Source: Branchipolynoe longqiensis (lineage: Eukaryota; Annelida; Polychaeta; Phyllodocida; Polynoidae). Taken from it: DNA of 64,000 bases. A model generated the notes under the pieces. The model saw only the letters and a program-made list of their open reading frames with translations. It was not told the origin of the DNA and did no database searches. The position numbers were made by a program, and so were the translations under genes. The stretch is taken from the NCBI GenBank assembly GCA_030323885.1, contig CM059189.1, forward strand, positions 52,549,661 to 52,613,660, read 5' to 3'. This document shows, in pieces, positions 30,974 to 42,434 of the stretch; position 1 is the stretch's first letter; every line of letters begins with the position of its first letter.

Positions 30974-31330
30974 CAGGCGTGATGGCCGAATCGCTAAAGC
31001 ACAGCCCTCGTGTACGGGAGATCAGGAGTTTGGTTCACAGTCGAGTCAAACCAATGACTTACAAAATTGATACTTTTCACTTCCTAGCCTGGTGCCTGGC
31101 ATTAATAGGACAGGGCAAGGACTGGTTAGCTCAATGTCAGGATAATGTGACTGAATGGGATATCGAGTCATGATGCTGGTGGCCTGATTTCTCAATGGGG
31201 CAGCACTATAAATTCACCATGAGTGCGCACTGTCACAAGTGTCACAAGTTGGTGCCTGTCCTGACATGACCTTAGATGTTAACAGGACGTAAAAACCAAC
31301 AACCAACCAACCAACCAACCAACCAACGTC
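30974..31330 (+). mobile_element. SINE-A copy, type-2 head
   Basis: 'gatggccgaatcgctaaagc', decayed B box 'ggagtttggttcac', full body, tail (ccaa)n to about 31327. Contains a local 'gtcacaa' duplication. Confidence 0.88.
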
Positions 31331-31730
31331 TCCTTTCGTCGCTGCCGACCCTTCACGTGACAGGGCCGCGCGGTGTGTACGAGGTGGCGCCACTGGTTCA
31401 CTTATGTTGCCATGATTTCCCGCTAGGCGGCAGCACCGTAATGGATAGGACATGGGACAAGAAGGAACGACGGCCAGGGCTGATTTTCATATTTCTGCTG
31501 GATTAACAGTCGCTGTGACTCTACATAGAAATTAGAAGTATTAAACGGACTCACTACAGGCCACTCAGACTGGAACTGTGCTCTGATAAATGCTCTCCAA
31601 GCACATCTTTGCTTAGTTTTTTTCCCAGTTTATGCAACCAAATATGTGTTGGGGGAGTGGTGAGGTCCTGCTTCATGTTTGAATGACGTCACTGGTGGGA
31701 TTCCCTTGGCTTTTGCATGTTCTACCAACA
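31331..31730. other. no recognisable feature
   Basis: Mixed DNA. An open frame across 31630-32004 on the minus strand has no domain and overlaps the next element. Confidence 0.4.
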
Positions 31731-32050
31731 GGGCCACGTTCAAGGTATGCCTCAGAGGCACCTCAGAGAAATGCTGGATGTCGCACTCGTCTGAACAACT
31801 TGAGCTGTCTGGTGCCTCGAAAATGGTGGCCTCCATAGGGGGCAGCCATTTGCAATTGAAAAGAACAGCTCTGATTGGCTGAAACCACTGAATCTGGCGG
31901 CCATTTTCAAGGCGCTTTTTGCCTCCTATCTGAAAAGCGAGAAGTCTCCGAGGCGACTTCATGGCATGGCATACCCGAACACATATAGTCCAAAAAGATG
32001 TCACGTAGCCAACTCAGAGTCGACTCCGAGGCATCCCATGAACGCGGCCC
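31731..32050. mobile_element. 320-bp inverted-repeat element, GGGCC ends
   Basis: GGGCCACGTTCAAGGTATGC at the left and GCATCCCATGAACGCGGCCC at the right are inverted copies with a few mismatches, continuing inward through 'ctcagagg'/'ccgaggc'. No flanking duplication is clear and no coding sequence is present, so the family is unassigned. Confidence 0.6.
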
Positions 32051-32355
32051 AGGATGTGGGTGAACCCTTCTAGGTCATATGATGGGGGATCCCACCTTTG
32101 ACATCATTCATACATTACATTCAGAGTTTGTTACATTTGTCACTAATAGAGATTGCCGTGAAATTGGCCTAGCAAATATTTTACATTAGATAAAATACCA
32201 CTTTGTGGATGTATATTCACCGTCTCCTCCACCTTCCACAATGTAAGCCGAAGCTGTGACCCGATGTGCTGGTACACAGCTTCAGCCCTTCCTGAGGGAC
32301 CAGCGGAACTCAGAATACCCGTATTTATTCATATTGCAACTCACGAAGCTGGTTA
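32051..32355. other. no recognisable feature
   Basis: Unique-looking DNA. Confidence 0.4.
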
Positions 32356-32692
32356 TAGGTTTGTTGTTGGAATTTCATACCTTGGCAACATCTAAGGTCA
32401 TATCATGATGGGTACCTACTTGTGACAGTGAGCACACATGGCAACTTTATAGTGCTGTCCCACTAGGAGGGCATGACCCAGTGTCCCACTCAGTCCCATT
32501 ATCCTGCCACTGAGCGAACCAGTCCTTGCCCTATCTTAATAATAATGCCAAGTGCCTGTCTATAAAGCGACAAGTATCAATTTTGAAGTCATTTCTTTGA
32601 CTCGACCAGTGTTCGAATGTGTGGGTCTGAATCCCACGATCTACCAACACGTGAGACGGGCACTCAACTCATTCGCCCATTGCGTCTATAGT
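32356..32692 (-). mobile_element. SINE-A copy
   Basis: Antisense, tail 'tttgttgttggaatttcata', head ending 'cattcgcccattgcgtc'. The 'ccaccagcac' part is deleted. Confidence 0.85.
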
Positions 32693-33020
32693 CATGCAGG
32701 TCTGGTTATAACTTATAAGTACATGATGAACAGGACTCGCGCGTCACTGTCAGTGTCACCGGAACAGTTCGCTGAATGAATGACACATGCACACACTGAC
32801 AGAGACAAATTCGCAAGTGTCAGGATGGCATCTAATAACCTTTATCAGTGAATGCGTGCCATACCACAATTAAAAGCCCCGTAAGGAGCTCACGCAGGTG
32901 TGTGCGGTAATTTCTATTGATTGCTACGAATGCCTCAGCTCGCCATTGGTTGGTCACGTGACGCGGGGTACAGGTATTCAGGGATTCATGCAGACAGACA
33001 ATCATGGGAGGCAGTGTGTT
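32693..33020. other. no recognisable feature
   Basis: Unique-looking DNA. Confidence 0.4.
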
Positions 33021-33412
33021 TGCTTGATTGTTGTTGTTTTACTTCCTAGCAACATCTATGGTCTTATCAGGATGGATACCGACTTGTGACAGTATGCACT
33101 CATGGCTACTTTGTAGTGCTGCCCCACTGGGAAATCCGGTCGCCAGCACCATGACGCGATATCCCACTCAGTCACATTAGGTTTAGCTTGACAATTAGCT
33201 AGCCAGTCCCTGATATCCCACTCAGTCACATTATCCTGGCACTGAGGTAACCAGTCCTAGCCCTATCCTATTAATGCTGAGCGCCAGGCTATGAAGCGAC
33301 AAGAATCAAGTTTATAAGTCATTGATTTGACTCGACCAGGGACCGAACTCCCAAACTCCCGACCTTCCGCACGCGAGGCCCGCACTCTAGCGATTCGGCC
33401 ACCATGCCTGGT
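33021..33412 (-). mobile_element. SINE-A copy with internal duplication
   Basis: Antisense with a type-2 head at the right ('cgattcggccaccatgcctg'). 'gatatcccactcagtcacat' occurs twice (33160 and 33210), separated by 'aattagctagccagtccct'. Confidence 0.85.
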
Positions 33413-33422
33413 GGGGGAGGGG

Positions 33423-33481
33423 TTTGCTTGTTTGTTGTTGTTTTACGTCCTAGCAACATCTAAGGTCATATCAGGACGGGG
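33423..33481 (-). mobile_element. SINE-A 3'-end fragment
   Basis: Only the tail to 'catatcaggacggg' is present, about 58 bp. This is a severely 5'-truncated copy. Confidence 0.75.
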
Positions 33482-33622
33482 GTGGGGGAGGGAGTGTGTG
33501 AGAGCAGTGGTATTCATGGCGACATTCAATCATAGATCTATATATTTCACAGACAGCTGTGTGAATGTGTTTGGCTGTGCGAGTGTTTGAAGGTGTGCAA
33601 GACTTTGACGATGTTTGAGTAA

Positions 33623-33980
33623 AGGGGCTGTCACGCTACGACATATGGCCTCAGCGTATGCTGACGTATGCGATTTTCTACCAACACGTCGGCATATGGC
33701 ATCATAGGTTACATATAGATTGGGCATACGTAGAGTACGCTCGGGATACGGCGTCATAGGTCGTCATAAGTCGGCGTAGGTCGAGCCGCTAAAAAAACGT
33801 CGGCGTACGTTATGCACATGTTAGGGGTAAGTCGGGATAGGTTGTAAGATGTTATCGCATATGTTGCTGGGACCACCCGCGCCGCAAAAAGTTCACCGTA
33901 TTCCGACCTATTTTGATTTTCAAATTATTTCAACACATTACGCACACGCCGCCGCCATACATCGTAGTGTGACAGGGCCT
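33623..33980. mobile_element. inverted-repeat element T5
   Basis: Ends AGGGGCTGTCACGCTACGAC / CGTAGTGTGACAGGGCCT, 358 bp, flanked by TAA (left) and TAC (right). Interior repeats 'cggcgtacg', 'cggcatatgg' and 'cataggtcg' on both strands. No coding sequence. Confidence 0.7.
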
Positions 33981-33982
33981 TA

Positions 33983-34625
33983 CTGTGTGAATGTGTGGGT
34001 GTGAGAGTGTGAGTGTGTGAGTGTATCAATGTGAGAGTATGAATGTGTCAGTCACTGAGTTTGTTTGTTGTTGTTTTATGTCCTAGCAACATCTAAGGTC
34101 ATATCAGGACGGGTACCGACTTGTGACAGTGCCCACTCATGGCAACTTTATAGTGCTGTCCCACTGGAAAACCAGGCTGCCAGCACCATGACCTGATATC
34201 CCACTCAGTCACATTACCCTGACACTGAGCCAACCAGTCCTTGCCCGGTACTAATAATGTCGATCACCAGGCTAGGAAGCGACACCTATCAATTTTTAAG
34301 TCATTGGTTTGACTCGACCAGGGTTCGGACCCATGACCCCACGAGCTACCAACACGGGAGACGGACGCTCTTACTCATTTGGCCATCCCGTCTGGTCCAG
34401 TCCCTGAGTGTGAGTGCATGTCTGTGAATGTGTGCATGTGTGAGTGTGTGAGTATGTGAGTAGGCCGATGTGAGTGAATGAGTGTGTGAGGATGTGAGTG
34501 TGTGCATGTGTGCATGTGTGAGTGTGTGAGTATGTGAGTAGGCCTATGTGAGTGAATGGGTGTGTGAGGATGTGAGTGTGTGCATGTGTGAGTGTGTCAG
34601 TGTGAGTATACGTGTGGTTATGTAG
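33983..34625. repeat. GTGTGAGT microsatellite, split by a SINE
   Basis: Irregular gtgtgagtgt repeats at 33983-34059 and 34400-34620. A unit around 'gtgagtaggccgatgtgagt' is duplicated (34455 and 34525). Confidence 0.85.
34060..34397 (-). mobile_element. SINE-A copy, type-1 head, with 11-bp duplication
   Basis: Flanked by CAGTCACTGAG / CAGTCCCTGAG (one mismatch). 338 bp, (caaa)n tail, intact box B except one change. Confidence 0.9.
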
Positions 34626-34974
34626 TTGTGTAAGTTTCTGGGAGTGGGACTTAACTCAGGCGGTAGCGTGTCCACCTGTGAAGCTATCACTTGTATCAGT
34701 CGTTGGGTCGATCCTTCTCAGTGGATTCAATTGCAGTTTGGGGTATTTTCTGTTCCAACCAGTGGTCCACAACTGGTTCATCAAAGGCTGTGGTATGTGG
34801 TGTCCTGTCTGTAGGAAAGTGTATATAAAAGACCCCTTGCACTGTGGTTGCAGCTTATCAGAAAGAGTAGCCTATGTGGTGGCACCAGGCTTCCTATTTT
34901 TTTTAAAGTCTGAATGACCATATGTTTGACATCCAATAGCTGATAACAAAGATCAATGCGCTCTAGAGGTCTCA

Positions 34975-35683
34975 TTAAAGCTGCATAGTCCGATGACAAC
35001 ATCAAATTTTCAAAACCAAGTAACCAAGTATCTCAATATGATTCTACATATCTAACTTAAATACTGGTGCACTTATTAAACATTTGTCGTCACATAGAAG
35101 GGAATGCTGAGGCAATTTAAGAGAACCTATTACTGCAAAAGCCTAAAGCCGTGTTTACACGGTCAATTGTGAAGCGAATTAGGCAAATCGATTTATATGA
35201 AGCGATGTAGTGGCGCGTTTACACGGACTGAGTTTGAAAGTGTTTCGGCGCCAGGAACCAGCACCCTTAGTTTACTTGTAGCCGGCGAGCACTGCTATTT
35301 TACCCTATCGCCGCCCGGCAACCAGCTGAATCGCTTCATATAGACCACCTGGCAAGGTGGATTACATAAAGTGAATCATATGAAGCGAATCAGCCCTAAT
35401 CCGCCTCAGAGTCGCGTTTATACGACGAATGTGAGGTGAACTAGGCAAGGCGATTTATATGAAGCGATTTAACTCTCCCGTGTAAACACGGCTTATGGTG
35501 TCAGAGTTTTGGCAAGCTTGCCAAAACTAATTTTGCTTGTTTGCACTTCAAATATCTCAAGAGGTAGCTATTTAAAATATAAGTTACTTCTAGTGAAAGT
35601 AGGGTAGGTTATAACGATCACCGTAATATGTTTATCACAGAAAATGACAGATACTCAAAACCCATCGGACTATGCAACTTTAA
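34975..35683 (+). mobile_element. TTAA-MITE inside SINE-B, containing T6
   Basis: TTAA duplicated at both ends, with the intact site visible in the SINE-B at 12941 ('gttgttaaataaaac' in reverse). Without T6 it is about 360 bp. Confidence 0.88.
35147..35493. mobile_element. inverted-repeat element T6
   Basis: 347 bp, ends AGCCGTGTTTACACGG / CCGTGTAAACACGGCT (perfect). Flanks are TAA and TAT; other MITEs read 'gcctatggtg' at this point. Interior repeats 'atatgaagcgat' and 'gaatcgcttcata'. Confidence 0.78.
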
Positions 35684-35799
35684 ATAAAACAAATTTTACT
35701 TTAATTTTTTTTTTTTAATTGAGGCTGTATTTATACTGTCCATAGCATATAAGCCTGGGTACTTTACTTTGTGTGAGGGTGCATCACTGCGCGAATGCG

Positions 35800-36840
35800 T
35801 GTGGTGTGCGCGTGTCAGTGTGTCCGCAATTGCTGGTGTGCGAGTGTGTGAGTGTGTGAGAGCGTGAATGTGTATGTGTATGTGTATGTGAGAGTGTGAG
35901 TGTGTGTGTGAGTGTGACTGAGTATGAGTATGAGTGAGTTGGTGCGTGTGTGGTTGTATCGTTGTGTGAGTGTGCGTGAGTGCGTGGGTGCATGAGTGCG
36001 TGGGAGCCTGAGTGGGTGAGTGCGTGGGTGGGTGAGTGCGTGAGTGTGGGTGCGTGAGTGCGTGGGTGTGTGAGTGCGTGGGTGTGTGAGTGCGTGAGTG
36101 TGTGGGAGTGAGAGTGCGTGAGTGCGTGGGTGCGTGAGTGTGTGAGTGCGTGGGTGTGTGGGTGCATGAGTGCATGAGTGCATGAATGCGTGATTGTGTG
36201 AGTGCGTGATTGCGAGTTTGCGTGAGTGCGTGGGTTCGTGGGTGCGTGGGTGCATGCGTGGGTGAGTGGGTGGGTGTGTGAGTGTGTGAGTGCATGAGTG
36301 TGTAAGTGCGTGAGTGCGCGAGTGCGTGAGTGCGCGAGTGCGTGAGTGCGTGAGTGCGTGAGTGCGTGAGTGCGTGAATGCCTGCGTGGGTGAGTGGGTG
36401 GGTGCGTGAGTGCGTGAGTGCGTGAGTGCGTGAGTGCGTGAGTGCGTGAGTGCGTGAGTGCGTGAGTGCGTGAGTGCGTGAGTGCGTGCGTGGGTGAGTG
36501 CGTGAGTGCGTGAGTGCGTGAGTGCGTGAGTGCGTGAGTGCGTGAGTGCGTGAGTGCGTGAGTGCGTGAGTGCGTGAGTGCGTGTGTGCGTGAGTGCGTG
36601 AGTGCGTGAGTGCACGTGAGTGCGTGAGTGCGTGCGTGGGTGAGTGGGTGAGTGCATTCGTGGGTGAGTGCGTGAGTGCGTGAGTGCGTGAGTGCAGGTG
36701 AGTGCGTGAGTGCGTGCGTGAGTGCGTGAGTGCGTGAGTGCGTGAGTGCGTGAGTGCGTGAGTGCGTGAGTGCGTGCGTGGGTGAGTGCGTGAGTGCGTG
36801 AGTGCGTGCGTACGTGCGTGGGTGAGTGCGTGAGTGCACG
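35800..36840. repeat. octamer array (gtgagtgc)n
   Basis: About 1.04 kb; irregular to about 36290, then nearly pure gtgagtgc with occasional 4-bp phase changes ('gcgtgcgtggg'). Three reverse Thr/His/Ala/Leu/Ser/Arg frames of about 350 codons are artefacts. Confidence 0.97.
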
Positions 36841-37121
36841 TGTGGCGTACACTTGAGTGACATTGCATGTAGACTCACGAGCGTGCCGACTAAGTAGCTT
36901 ACTTTCCTAACTCACTTCCTGTGCAGAGTGTGCTGAACCTCACGCAGACATGTCAGTAAGTGAGGGGTGACGCCCGCACGCCGCCAGCGCACTTAACGAG
37001 TGCTGCCACCTGACGGTGACCACAAACACGATGATGGGTGACACCGGTCAGTTGTCTTCATCATGTCCGTTAGCTGCACTGTCTTCAGTACGAAGGTGCC
37101 TGCTTTTATAACTGGTCGGGG
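36841..37121. other. no recognisable feature
   Basis: Unique-looking DNA. Confidence 0.4.
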
Positions 37122-37430
37122 CTAAAGTTGCATAGTCCGATGAAAATTTTCTAAACCAAAACACTGACTTAAATTTGATTCTACATATCTAACTTAGATG
37201 CTGATGCACTTATTAAGCATTTGTTGCTACAAATAGGATAATACCAAGTCAATTTAATAGAACCTGTTACCGCAGAAGCCAATAGTGTCAGAGTTTTGGC
37301 AAGCTTGCCAAAATTAAATTTATGTGTTTGCACTTCAAATATATCAAAATGTTGCCATTTCAAATAACAGTTATTGGAAACTAAAGTAAGGTAAATTATA
37401 GCAATCACTTTAATATCTTTATCTCAGAAA
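37122..37430 (+). mobile_element. TTAA-MITE, right end missing
   Basis: From 'ctaaagttgcatagtccgat' to 'tatctcagaaaa', where the SINE begins. Confidence 0.8.
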
Positions 37431-37432
37431 AA

Positions 37433-37716
37433 TCTCCCGTATTGGTATATCGTGGAATTCGAACCCATGGGTTCGAACTCTGGTCGAGTCAAACCAATGA
37501 CTTATAAAATTGATACTTGTCTCTTCCTAGCCAGTGACTCAACATTATTACAATTAGGATAGGGCAAGGACTCGTTGGCTCAGCGTCAGGATAATGTGAC
37601 TGAGTGGGATATCAGGTCATGGTGCTGGGGCCTGTTTTCAAGTAGGACAGCACTATAAAGTCGCCATGAGTGCACACTGTCACAAGTCGGCACCCATCCT
37701 GATATGATCTTAGATT
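37433..37716 (+). mobile_element. SINE-A copy, truncated head
   Basis: Starts within the head; the B box 'gggttcgaac' is present; ends 'cctgatatgatcttagat'. Just right (37735-37820), two 3'-end fragments lie tail to tail. Confidence 0.82.
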
Positions 37717-37820
37717 TAGATATTTATGTATTGGGGTTTAACTTCCTAGCAACATCAATAGTCATATCGGGACGGGATGACCTTAGATGTTGCCGGGAAG
37801 TAAAACTCCAACAGCCAACC

Positions 37821-38745
37821 GGTACAGTATTGCTATGTGGCAGCCAGCGCCGCCTGCCGAGACGCACCAACACCACGCAGCACGAGGTGCATGACAGTTG
37901 ACAGCACGGGCACGCGCAGTCAGTCGGTCATGTGACCACCACAAGGCCGACCTCTTGGAATGCCGATAATGACCAATCAGGGCGACATCTCGTGGGTGCG
38001 GACCGAACTTAACATGCGCCACACGCCGCCATACGTCTCACGTCACGTCTCACAATGCCCGCTGCCACACGTGACCTGATCACGTGGGGTGGGGGCGGGG
38101 TGGTGGTGAAAGTGGTGGTGGTGTGAGGGTGGGGTTGAGTGAGGGATGGGGGTGGGGATGGGAGTTGAGATCCCGGCGACATGACAGGGTGATTGGGGCG
38201 TTGTGTGAGGGGCCTGTTCCCGTGTCGGCTGTTGGGAGACGCGGTGTGTGTGCAGTGCGCGCGGTGCATGCCGGTGTAGCGGTTCTAACAGCGTACTCGG
38301 TTTAAAACGGACCTTTTCGCCATGCGCATGCGTCAAAATCGAAAGGTATTTCCGCCAGATTGAGGTAGCCCCATTGAGTTTGCCGGTACGCGCAGTGCAA
38401 AACTTCAATTTTATTCCAAATTGATAGAAATAAAGAACAATAAACATAAATTTAATATAAACTGTTCGTTAAACATGTTATCTATTTGTGTGCCAAGCGG
38501 TTTGTTTCTAGGTGGTGCGGTTTTAGAGATTTCACTTTTTCTGTATGAAGATTGCGCACAGGCTTTGAGTTTGCCGATATGCGCTGTGCAAAATGTCAAT
38601 TGGATTCAAAATTAATAGAAATACAGAACAATAAAATTAATTTGTTAAAAAATGCCCCTCGCTACAGGTAGATTTTAAAATGATGTATTTCAATATTGGA
38701 ACAAATTAAATGTAACTCATTACACCCCACCATCTACCAGCAAAC
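37821..38745. other. no gene; 170-bp imperfect duplication
   Basis: 'caaaacttcaattttattcc', 'gaaataaagaacaataaa' (38397-38450) recurs as 'caaaatgtcaattggattca', 'gaaatacagaacaataaa' (38587-38635). 38080-38170 is gtggtgg-rich. No domain in any frame. Confidence 0.5.
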
Positions 38746-39061
38746 TGGCGCGGTGGCGGAATGCGTGCGGAAGATCGGGAGTTCGTGAGTTCGGTTCCTG
38801 GTCGAGTCAAACCAATGACTTAAAAATTTATACTCGTCATTTCCTAGCCTGGTGCGTGGCATTATTAGGATAGGCCAAGGATTGGTTAGCTCAGTGTCAG
38901 GATAATGTGACTGAGTGGGATATCGGGTCATGGTGCCAGCAGCCTGATTTCCCAGGGGGGCAGCACTATAAAATCACCATGGGTGTGTACTGTTACAAGT
39001 CGGTACCCGTCCTGATATGACCTTAGATGTTGCTAGGACGTAAAACAACAAACAAACAAAA
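38746..39061 (+). mobile_element. SINE-A copy, with 14-bp duplication
   Basis: ATCTACCAGCAAAC flanks it (38732-38745, 39062-39075). Head shortened, with a 'gagttcg' duplication before the B box. Tail (caaa)n. Confidence 0.9.
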
Positions 39062-39130
39062 ATCTACCAGCAAACACTGGCACATTGCATAACCTGACCG
39101 GAAGTCCGCCGAAGAAATGTGACCACTTAC

Positions 39131-39437
39131 CTTTAAGCTGCATAGTCCGATGAAGCGTCAAATTTTCAAAACCAAAACAATTATCTAGAATATATTCTAA
39201 ATATCTAACTTTGTTACGGATGCATTTATTAAGCATCTGTTGCCACCTAGAAGAGAATACCTAGGCATGCTTTCAAAAACTAATTTCACATGTTTGCACT
39301 TCAAATATCTCAAAACTTATCCATTAAATAATGATAATAAAAGTTACTTCAACCTGAAATAACGTAGATTATAACAATCAATTTAAGATATTTATCCGAG
39401 AAAAATGACAGAATCTAAAAATCATCGGGCTATGCGA
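39131..39437 (+). mobile_element. TTAA-MITE, interrupted near its right end
   Basis: From 'ttaagctgcatagtccgatg' to 'aaaatcatcgggctatgc', with an internal deletion of the 'gagtcaatttaatag' part. The DIRS-like remnant begins directly at its end. Confidence 0.78.
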
Positions 39438-41095
39438 GGGCCGCCACGGCAGAGGTCATGGACCAGAAGACGACGACGAACACCCTCAGACTCCAGGAGC
39501 AGAAGCACCAGTAGCACCAGGTGGTGCAGAAGTAAGTGGAGTCTGAGACGGCATACTGTACTTGGGAAAGAAATAAGAAGACTGAACTGTTATGAACTTA
39601 TCACTGCTTCAATTCGGTGGTGCCTAGACATACAGGGCCTCACTGTAAAAGACCTCCGCGCTTTCTTAGAAGATGTGTATTTCATGGCGTCCTGAGCTAG
39701 ACAGAATGACTTCCAGGATTCAACCCATGTCGAATATGACACGGACATTAGGAAGTTAGCGAAAGTAGAAGGCTTCGGAATGGTGCAATTGTGATCATTA
39801 CATAGCCGGTAACTGAATGCCGCTAAAGCCTTGTCTGTTTATAAGTGAGCTCTTCCTCCGAGGAGACTCCGACCCTGACTGTGCATATATTCTCTGGGGA
39901 GTAGTGTTTGGGTTCCATGTGACCAATAATGACTGGATGGTAGAATATAATACAACATTCAAGAGAGTCTGCAATAATTTGTATAGGGGCATTATAATGC
40001 AAAAATTGTTGTTAGAATTGAACCAAAGTATGATTTCCCTGAGTAACCACCCCCACAGTGCGTACATAATATATTTTGTTTACATAAAGAGGGAGGCAGG
40101 AGGGGAATAGTGGACTGCAGTAGACCTAAAGGTAAATCAGTAAATGATTTCACCGAAAAAGTGGCCTTTAAGTTTAATTATAAAAGTGTCGACAATGTTG
40201 TCGACCAAATGAATCAAGGAGACTACCTATCAACAGTAGACCTAAAAGATGCTTACCGTGCTGTAGCAATTCACCCAACAGATAGACCTAAAGAAGGCTT
40301 AATATGGGATTTCAATGGTGAGCAAGGGGATGGGCCAGTGTATATGCTTGATAATAGGCTATGCATGGGCCTGTCCTCAAGCCCTTTCGTCTTTTCAAAA
40401 GTGTCTGAATTCATTGTAAGATGCGCAATTAGGGAAGGCATAGAAAAGGTAATAAATAACCTGGACGATTTCTGTGTTATTGCCCCGAATTGGGACAGCT
40501 CTATAGAACAGGAACATAAACTAATTGTATTATTACATCGACTAGGCTTTTATATAAGCTACAAAAAACTAAATACTCTGATTTTTTGGGTATACTAATC
40601 GAATCAATTAACTCTTCCGAAAGATAAGTTAGACAAATTATGTAACACGCTGTTATCATTTAAATGAAGAAGAAAAGCAACCAAAAAAGAATTGGAAAAA
40701 TTGGGCGGATTGCTGGCCCACTGCGCCAAAGTAGTGCATGGTGGGCGAACATTTTCACGACGAGTCTATGACTTAATGAGTTCAGTAACAGAACCGTACT
40801 ATAAAGTCCGCTTAAATGCAGGGTTTAGAGAAGATGTCCAATGATGGATCCAATTTGCAAATGAGTTTAATGGCAAAGCATTAATGTTAGGCAAGTTTGC
40901 AGCAGTAAAATCAACTTATAGTGATTCAAGTAAATGGGGTTCCGGTGCCTTGCATAATAATGATTGGCTGGTAGGCTGCTTTGACCCACATTCTGAAAAA
41001 CAACTAGAGGCGGTGGTAAACCACCACTATGACCAACCTGATAATGAATTAAGAACTGCTCACATCAATTCACAAGAGATGTGGGTGGTGTATGC
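39438..41095 (+). pseudogene. DIRS-like retroelement: reverse transcriptase and RNase H remnant
   Basis: Translated pieces in order: an upstream region with 'AFLEDVYFMAS'; 'FLRGDSDPDCAYILWGVVFG' (39850); reverse transcriptase from 40110 with 'DCSRPKGKSVNDFT', 'GDYLSTVDLKDAYRAVAIHP', 'RLCMGLSSSPFVFSKVSEF' and 'NNLDDFCVIAPN' (the usual Y of YLDD is N). Then, with stops, 'KKELEKLGGLLAHCAKVVHG', 'GGRTFSRRVYDL' and 'YSDSSKWGSGALHNNDW' (RNase H). That order and those motifs fit DIRS/Ngaro-type elements, in which a tyrosine recombinase replaces integrase. No recombinase or terminal repeats seen. At least three stops and one frameshift. It ends in the tatgta microsatellite. Confidence 0.75.
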
Positions 41096-41685
41096 ATATA
41101 TTATATGCGTATATGCAAATATATGTAAATACACGTATGTGCATATATGTGCATATGTGTATTTAAATATGTATATGTATATGTAGGGCCTATATGTATA
41201 TGTATATGTGTATGCAGGGCCTATATGTATATGTGTATGTATATGTATATGTACTATAATGTAGGGCCTATATGTATATGTATATGGATATGTATGTATA
41301 TGTGTATGTGTATGTATATGTATATGTATATGTATATGTGTATGTATATGTATATGTATGTATGTGTATCTATATGTATAGGTAGGGCCTATATGTATAT
41401 GTGTATGTGTATGTATATGTGTATGTATATGTATATGTATATGAAGGGCCTAGATGTATATGTATATATGTATATGTATATGGATATGTAATGTATATGT
41501 GTATGTGTGTATATGTATATGTATAGTTGTTTGTTGTTGTTTTACGTCCTAGCAACATCTAAGGTCATATCAGGACGGGGTATATGTATATGTATATGGA
41601 TACATGTATGTATATGTATATGTATACATATATACATATCTGTATGTGTATATGTGTCTGTATATGTATATACCCAATGGCTGCG
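41096..41685. repeat. (tatatg)n microsatellite with GGGCCTA interruptions
   Basis: Mostly tatgtatatgtg, broken five times by 'agggccta(t/g)atgtatatg'. A 55-bp SINE tail fragment is embedded at 41525-41579 (minus). Confidence 0.93.
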
Positions 41686-42067
41686 AAATATTAAAATTCC
41701 CAATCCAAACAGTTTGCCTCGGCAGTGAAGACTGTAGATATTGCTGAATGGCCATATTGTATTCCTTCTATACGTGGGCGTATCCCCGCCTCATATATAT
41801 GCGCGCATGCGTGCACGCACCGCCGCGTCGCGCCGCCTCGCGCACACTTCACGCAGCAACCAGTGGGCGATAAATAATAACCACGCGTCAAGTAAGGCCC
41901 TTGACATCACCGTGACGACCAGTGAGGAGGCGGAAGTATGCGCCACTTCCGGTTCCGTTCTAGGGCGGCGTCTGGGGTGCGGGGGGGGGGGGAGGTGAGA
42001 GGGGGGGGAGGCATTGTGAGGAGGTGAGACAAGCACGGGGCCGCCAAATAAGGCGGAAGGGCCCTCC
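41686..42067. other. no gene; CpG-rich and G-run DNA
   Basis: CpG-rich 41790-41960, G runs 41980-42012. No supported frame. Confidence 0.45.
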
Positions 42068-42084
42068 AGCCAACGGGGGTCAAG

Positions 42085-42141
42085 ATGGTTGGTTGTTGGA
42101 GTTTTACGTCCTGGCAACATCTAAGGTCATATCAGCACGGA
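42085..42141 (-). mobile_element. 57-bp SINE-A 3' end with 17-bp target duplication
   Basis: AGCCAACGGGGGTCAAG flanks it exactly (42068-42084, 42142-42158). Only the tail and the last ~45 bp of the SINE are present. Confidence 0.88.
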
Positions 42142-42227
42142 AGCCAACGGGGGTCAAGCTGGCCAAAGAATGGGGCCCTGTTGTGTATGTGTAGCGCCGG
42201 TTGCTGTTGGTTACTTGTATTATTATT

Positions 42228-42434
42228 AGTTGGTTAGTTTTTGGAGTTTTACGTCCTGGCAGCGTCAAAGGTCACACTAGGAAAGTCGGGAATTCGAATC
42301 CCGGCCGAGTCAAAGCAGTGATATATCAAATTGATACTTGCTTGGCACTTGCCATTAATAGGATAAGGCAAGGACTGGTTGGCTCATTGCCAGGATAGTG
42401 TGACTGTGGGATATCGGGTCATGGTGTCAGCGGT
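42228..42434. mobile_element. two SINE-A pieces, tail to head
   Basis: A minus-strand 3' end (42228-42285) joins a plus-strand piece with B box 'gaattcgaatcccggccga', running to 'atcgggtcatggtgtcagcg'. Confidence 0.7.

Larger units (their letters stand above)
34640..35710 (+). mobile_element. SINE-B copy split by a MITE
   Basis: Sense copy: A-box region 'ttaactcaggcggtagcgtg', 'gggtcgatcc' as B box, 'ctgtggtatgtggtgtcctg', 'tataaaagaccccttgc', then 'gctctagaggtctcattaa'. The MITE follows. The SINE 3' end resumes at 35680 ('ttaaataaaacaaa') with a T/A-rich tail. Confidence 0.85.

Noticed and set aside
31630..32004. 124-codon reverse frame as a host gene
   Set aside because: It overlaps an inverted-repeat element and shows no domain or splice context.
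35696..36878. Three overlapping reverse frames of 345-390 codons
   Set aside because: They are the octamer gtgagtgc read in three frames; same cyclic peptide, no gene.
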